From positions 1 through 31,408 of the forward strand of contig JAEWMH010000085.1 of NCBI GenBank assembly GCA_023393235.1: DNA of 31,408 bases. The letters run 5' to 3'. The DNA comes from Bacillota bacterium. GTDB lineage: Bacteria > Bacillota > Bacilli > Paenibacillales > NBRC-103111. The position numbers and the translations under genes are program-made. Of this stretch, positions 30,249-31,408 are shown piece after piece (the first letter of the stretch is position 1; the number at the start of each line of letters is the position of its first letter). The notes beneath the pieces were generated by a model. The model worked only from the letters and a program-made list of their open reading frames with translations. It was not told the origin of the DNA and ran no database searches.

Positions 30249-31012
30249 ACGAGCATTTTCTAAACGATATGGGCGTTATGCTCGGGCGCTCCATGCGCCA
30301 TATTATGCGGAGTGTGGACACCATCTTCACGGTTTGCATTACGCCGATTGCCATGATGCTGCTGTTCGTGTATGTCCTGGGCGGCGCCATCCAAAGCGGG
30401 GCGGAGAACTATGTGAATTACCTGCTGCCGGGCATTCTCCTGATTGCCGTGGCCAGCGGCATCTCCTATACGGCGTACCGCCTGTTTCAGGATAAGCAGC
30501 GGGGTATCATTGAGCGGTTTCACTCCATGCCGGTTGCCCGTTCCTCCGTATTGTGGGGGCATGTGCTGACCTCGGTGGTTTCCAACGTCATATCCATTAC
30601 CGTCATCATTCTCGTAGCGCTCCTGATGGGCTTCCGCTCTTCGGCGGGACTCCTGTCCTGGCTTGCCGTCGCCGGTATCCTGGTGTTATTCACACTGGCA
30701 TTGACTTGGGTCGCTGCCATCGCCGGATTATCCGCCAACTCCATGGAGGCTGCCACCGCATTTTCCTACCCGTTAATCTTCCTTCCGTTTATCAGCTCGG
30801 CCTTTGTGCCCACGGATACAATGCCTTCAGCCGTTCGCGCCTTCGCCGAAAACCAGCCGGTCACCTCCATTGTCGAAACTATCCGTGCCTTATTAGCCGG
30901 CCAGCCCGTTGGCCATGATATCTGGGCAGCTCTGGCCTGGTGTTTGGGGATCCTGATCGTCGCTTATGTATTTGCCGTACGCACCTACAAATCCCAGTCC
31001 AGCCACAGGTAA
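30245..31012 (+). CDS. ABC-2 type permease (DrrB-like)
   Basis: Membrane subunit of 255 residues with six hydrophobic segments (about 25-45, 55-75, 102-128, 136-162, 168-186, 226-246). The DrrB/ABC2 signature region includes LLPGILLIAVASGISYTAYRLFQDKQRGIIERFHSMPVARSSVLWGHV and, near the end, PVTSIVETIRALLAG. It overlaps the ATPase stop by 4 nt (ATGA) and is the last gene of the operon. It pairs with the DrrA-like ATPase to form an exporter, plausibly for a drug or lipophilic compound. Confidence 0.92.
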   Translation: MNEHFLNDMGVMLGRSMRHIMRSVDTIFTVCITPIAMMLLFVYVLGGAIQSGAENYVNYLLPGILLIAVASGISYTAYRLFQDKQRGIIERFHSMPVARSSVLWGHVLTSVVSNVISITVIILVALLMGFRSSAGLLSWLAVAGILVLFTLALTWVAAIAGLSANSMEAATAFSYPLIFLPFISSAFVPTDTMPSAVRAFAENQPVTSIVETIRALLAGQPVGHDIWAALAWCLGILIVAYVFAVRTYKSQSSHR

Positions 31013-31054
31013 AGCCGGGTGAAGCGACCCGGACGGCAACTGAGCCATAGAGCA

Positions 31055-31081
31055 AAAACCACCCGCTGAACGGGTGGTTTT
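31055..31081. terminator. Bidirectional terminator between convergent genes
   Basis: AAAACCACCCG (31055-31065), loop CTGAA, CGGGTGGTTTT (31071-31081): a perfect 11-bp stem with A-rich and T-rich sides. It serves the ABC operon on the plus strand and the partial gene on the minus strand. Confidence 0.88.
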
Positions 31082-31095
31082 GATTTCCGGGTTAT

Positions 31096-31408
31096 TCATT
31101 CCGTAATAGAGCCAACAATTCCTTGGATTTCTTCTTTGGAAAAATTAAAGGGTGTTGTCTCTGGAAGGGGTTGATACTCATAAAAGGCCACCCCAATAGC
31201 ATCCAGAACTCGCTCTAGGTTATCTTCGGTTACTCCCTCTATTCCTGCAGCGGCGAATGTCGTTACATCGGGTAGTATATAAGGCATATAAAAGTAATCC
31301 CTAATTATATTCAACGCTTCTTGTTCAGTCATAGGCGTCGGCGTTGGTTCCGGTGTCGGCGTTGGTTCCGGTGTTGGTTCCGGTGTCGGTGTCGGCGTTG
31401 GTTCCGGT
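31096..31408 (-). CDS. C-terminal part of a protein with a Pro-Thr-Glu linker (5' end outside window)
   Basis: The frame is open from the right edge (31408) to a stop at 31096. The first 25 residues seen are a linker of PEPTPTP units. A 78-residue domain follows, beginning TEQEALNIIRDYFYMPYILPDV and ending FSKEEIQGIVGSITE; it is acidic and helical and I do not recognise it. Such PT/PE linkers join domains in secreted cell-wall proteins, which is the likely setting. The internal ATG at 31332 is not a credible start because the linker is in frame before it. Confidence 0.65.
   Translation of the reverse strand, partial: PEPTPTPTPEPTPEPTPTPEPTPTPMTEQEALNIIRDYFYMPYILPDVTTFAAAGIEGVTEDNLERVLDAIGVAFYEYQPLPETTPFNFSKEEIQGIVGSITE
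31333..31408 (-). repeat. Tandem repeat encoding PEPTPTP linker
   Basis: Units GAACCAACGCCGACACCG (18 bp) and shorter GAACCAACACCG variants repeat up to the window edge. Each encodes Glu-Pro-Thr-Pro(-Thr-Pro). The array continues outside the window; copy number is likely variable. Confidence 0.75.

Overview
The window looks like chromosomal DNA of a Paenibacillus-type, endospore-forming Gram-positive bacterium. The evidence is a GerP-type spore germination operon with a SigK-like promoter, CotF-like coat proteins, a c-di-AMP (ydaO-type) riboswitch ahead of a cell-wall hydrolase, a FapR-type operator, strong AAGGAGG-type ribosome binding sites and frequent GTG/TTG starts. The species cannot be named from the sequence alone.

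Left part (1-5.7 kb, all minus strand): a large membrane hybrid histidine kinase and a REC-BTAD response regulator form one operon, followed by a terminator. Next comes a two-gene operon for an exported trypsin-like serine protease and a secreted protein that runs off the left edge. The kinase gene is split by a one-base frameshift. The promoters of the kinase operon and of the protease operon share the same arrangement, TTGwGAG-N4-TTGwGAG-N10-TATRAT. This resembles the 11-bp-period direct repeats bound by SARP/BTAD activators and suggests an autoregulated system whose output is the protease operon.

Centre (5.7-15.4 kb, plus strand): a c-di-AMP riboswitch and NlpC/P60 hydrolase; fabV (enoyl-ACP reductase) with a FapR-like operator on its promoter; a 1921-residue protein with about 18 carboxypeptidase-regulatory-like repeats and no visible signal peptide; and an MFS transporter. 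From 15.43 to 15.87 kb there is a gene-free stretch with a degenerate ~32-bp minisatellite followed by four palindromic intergenic repeats.

15.9-21.8 kb: a patatin-like phospholipase, a 164-bp MITE-like element, an AAA ATPase and adenosine deaminase (all minus), a TVP38/TMEM64 membrane protein (plus), a DUF6157 protein (minus) and two small coat-type proteins (plus).

21.8-28.3 kb (minus): a second, intact copy of the same unusual two-component design, with ATGA overlaps linking it to an exodeoxyribonuclease III gene and a NifX-like protein gene. Upstream lies a three-gene gerP-like operon. 28.3-31.0 kb (plus): a PadR regulator, two tandem DUF1048 proteins and a DrrAB-type ABC exporter in one overlapping operon. 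The right edge cuts a minus-strand protein with a Pro-Thr-Glu-Pro linker. No tRNA, rRNA, CRISPR or intact insertion sequence was seen.
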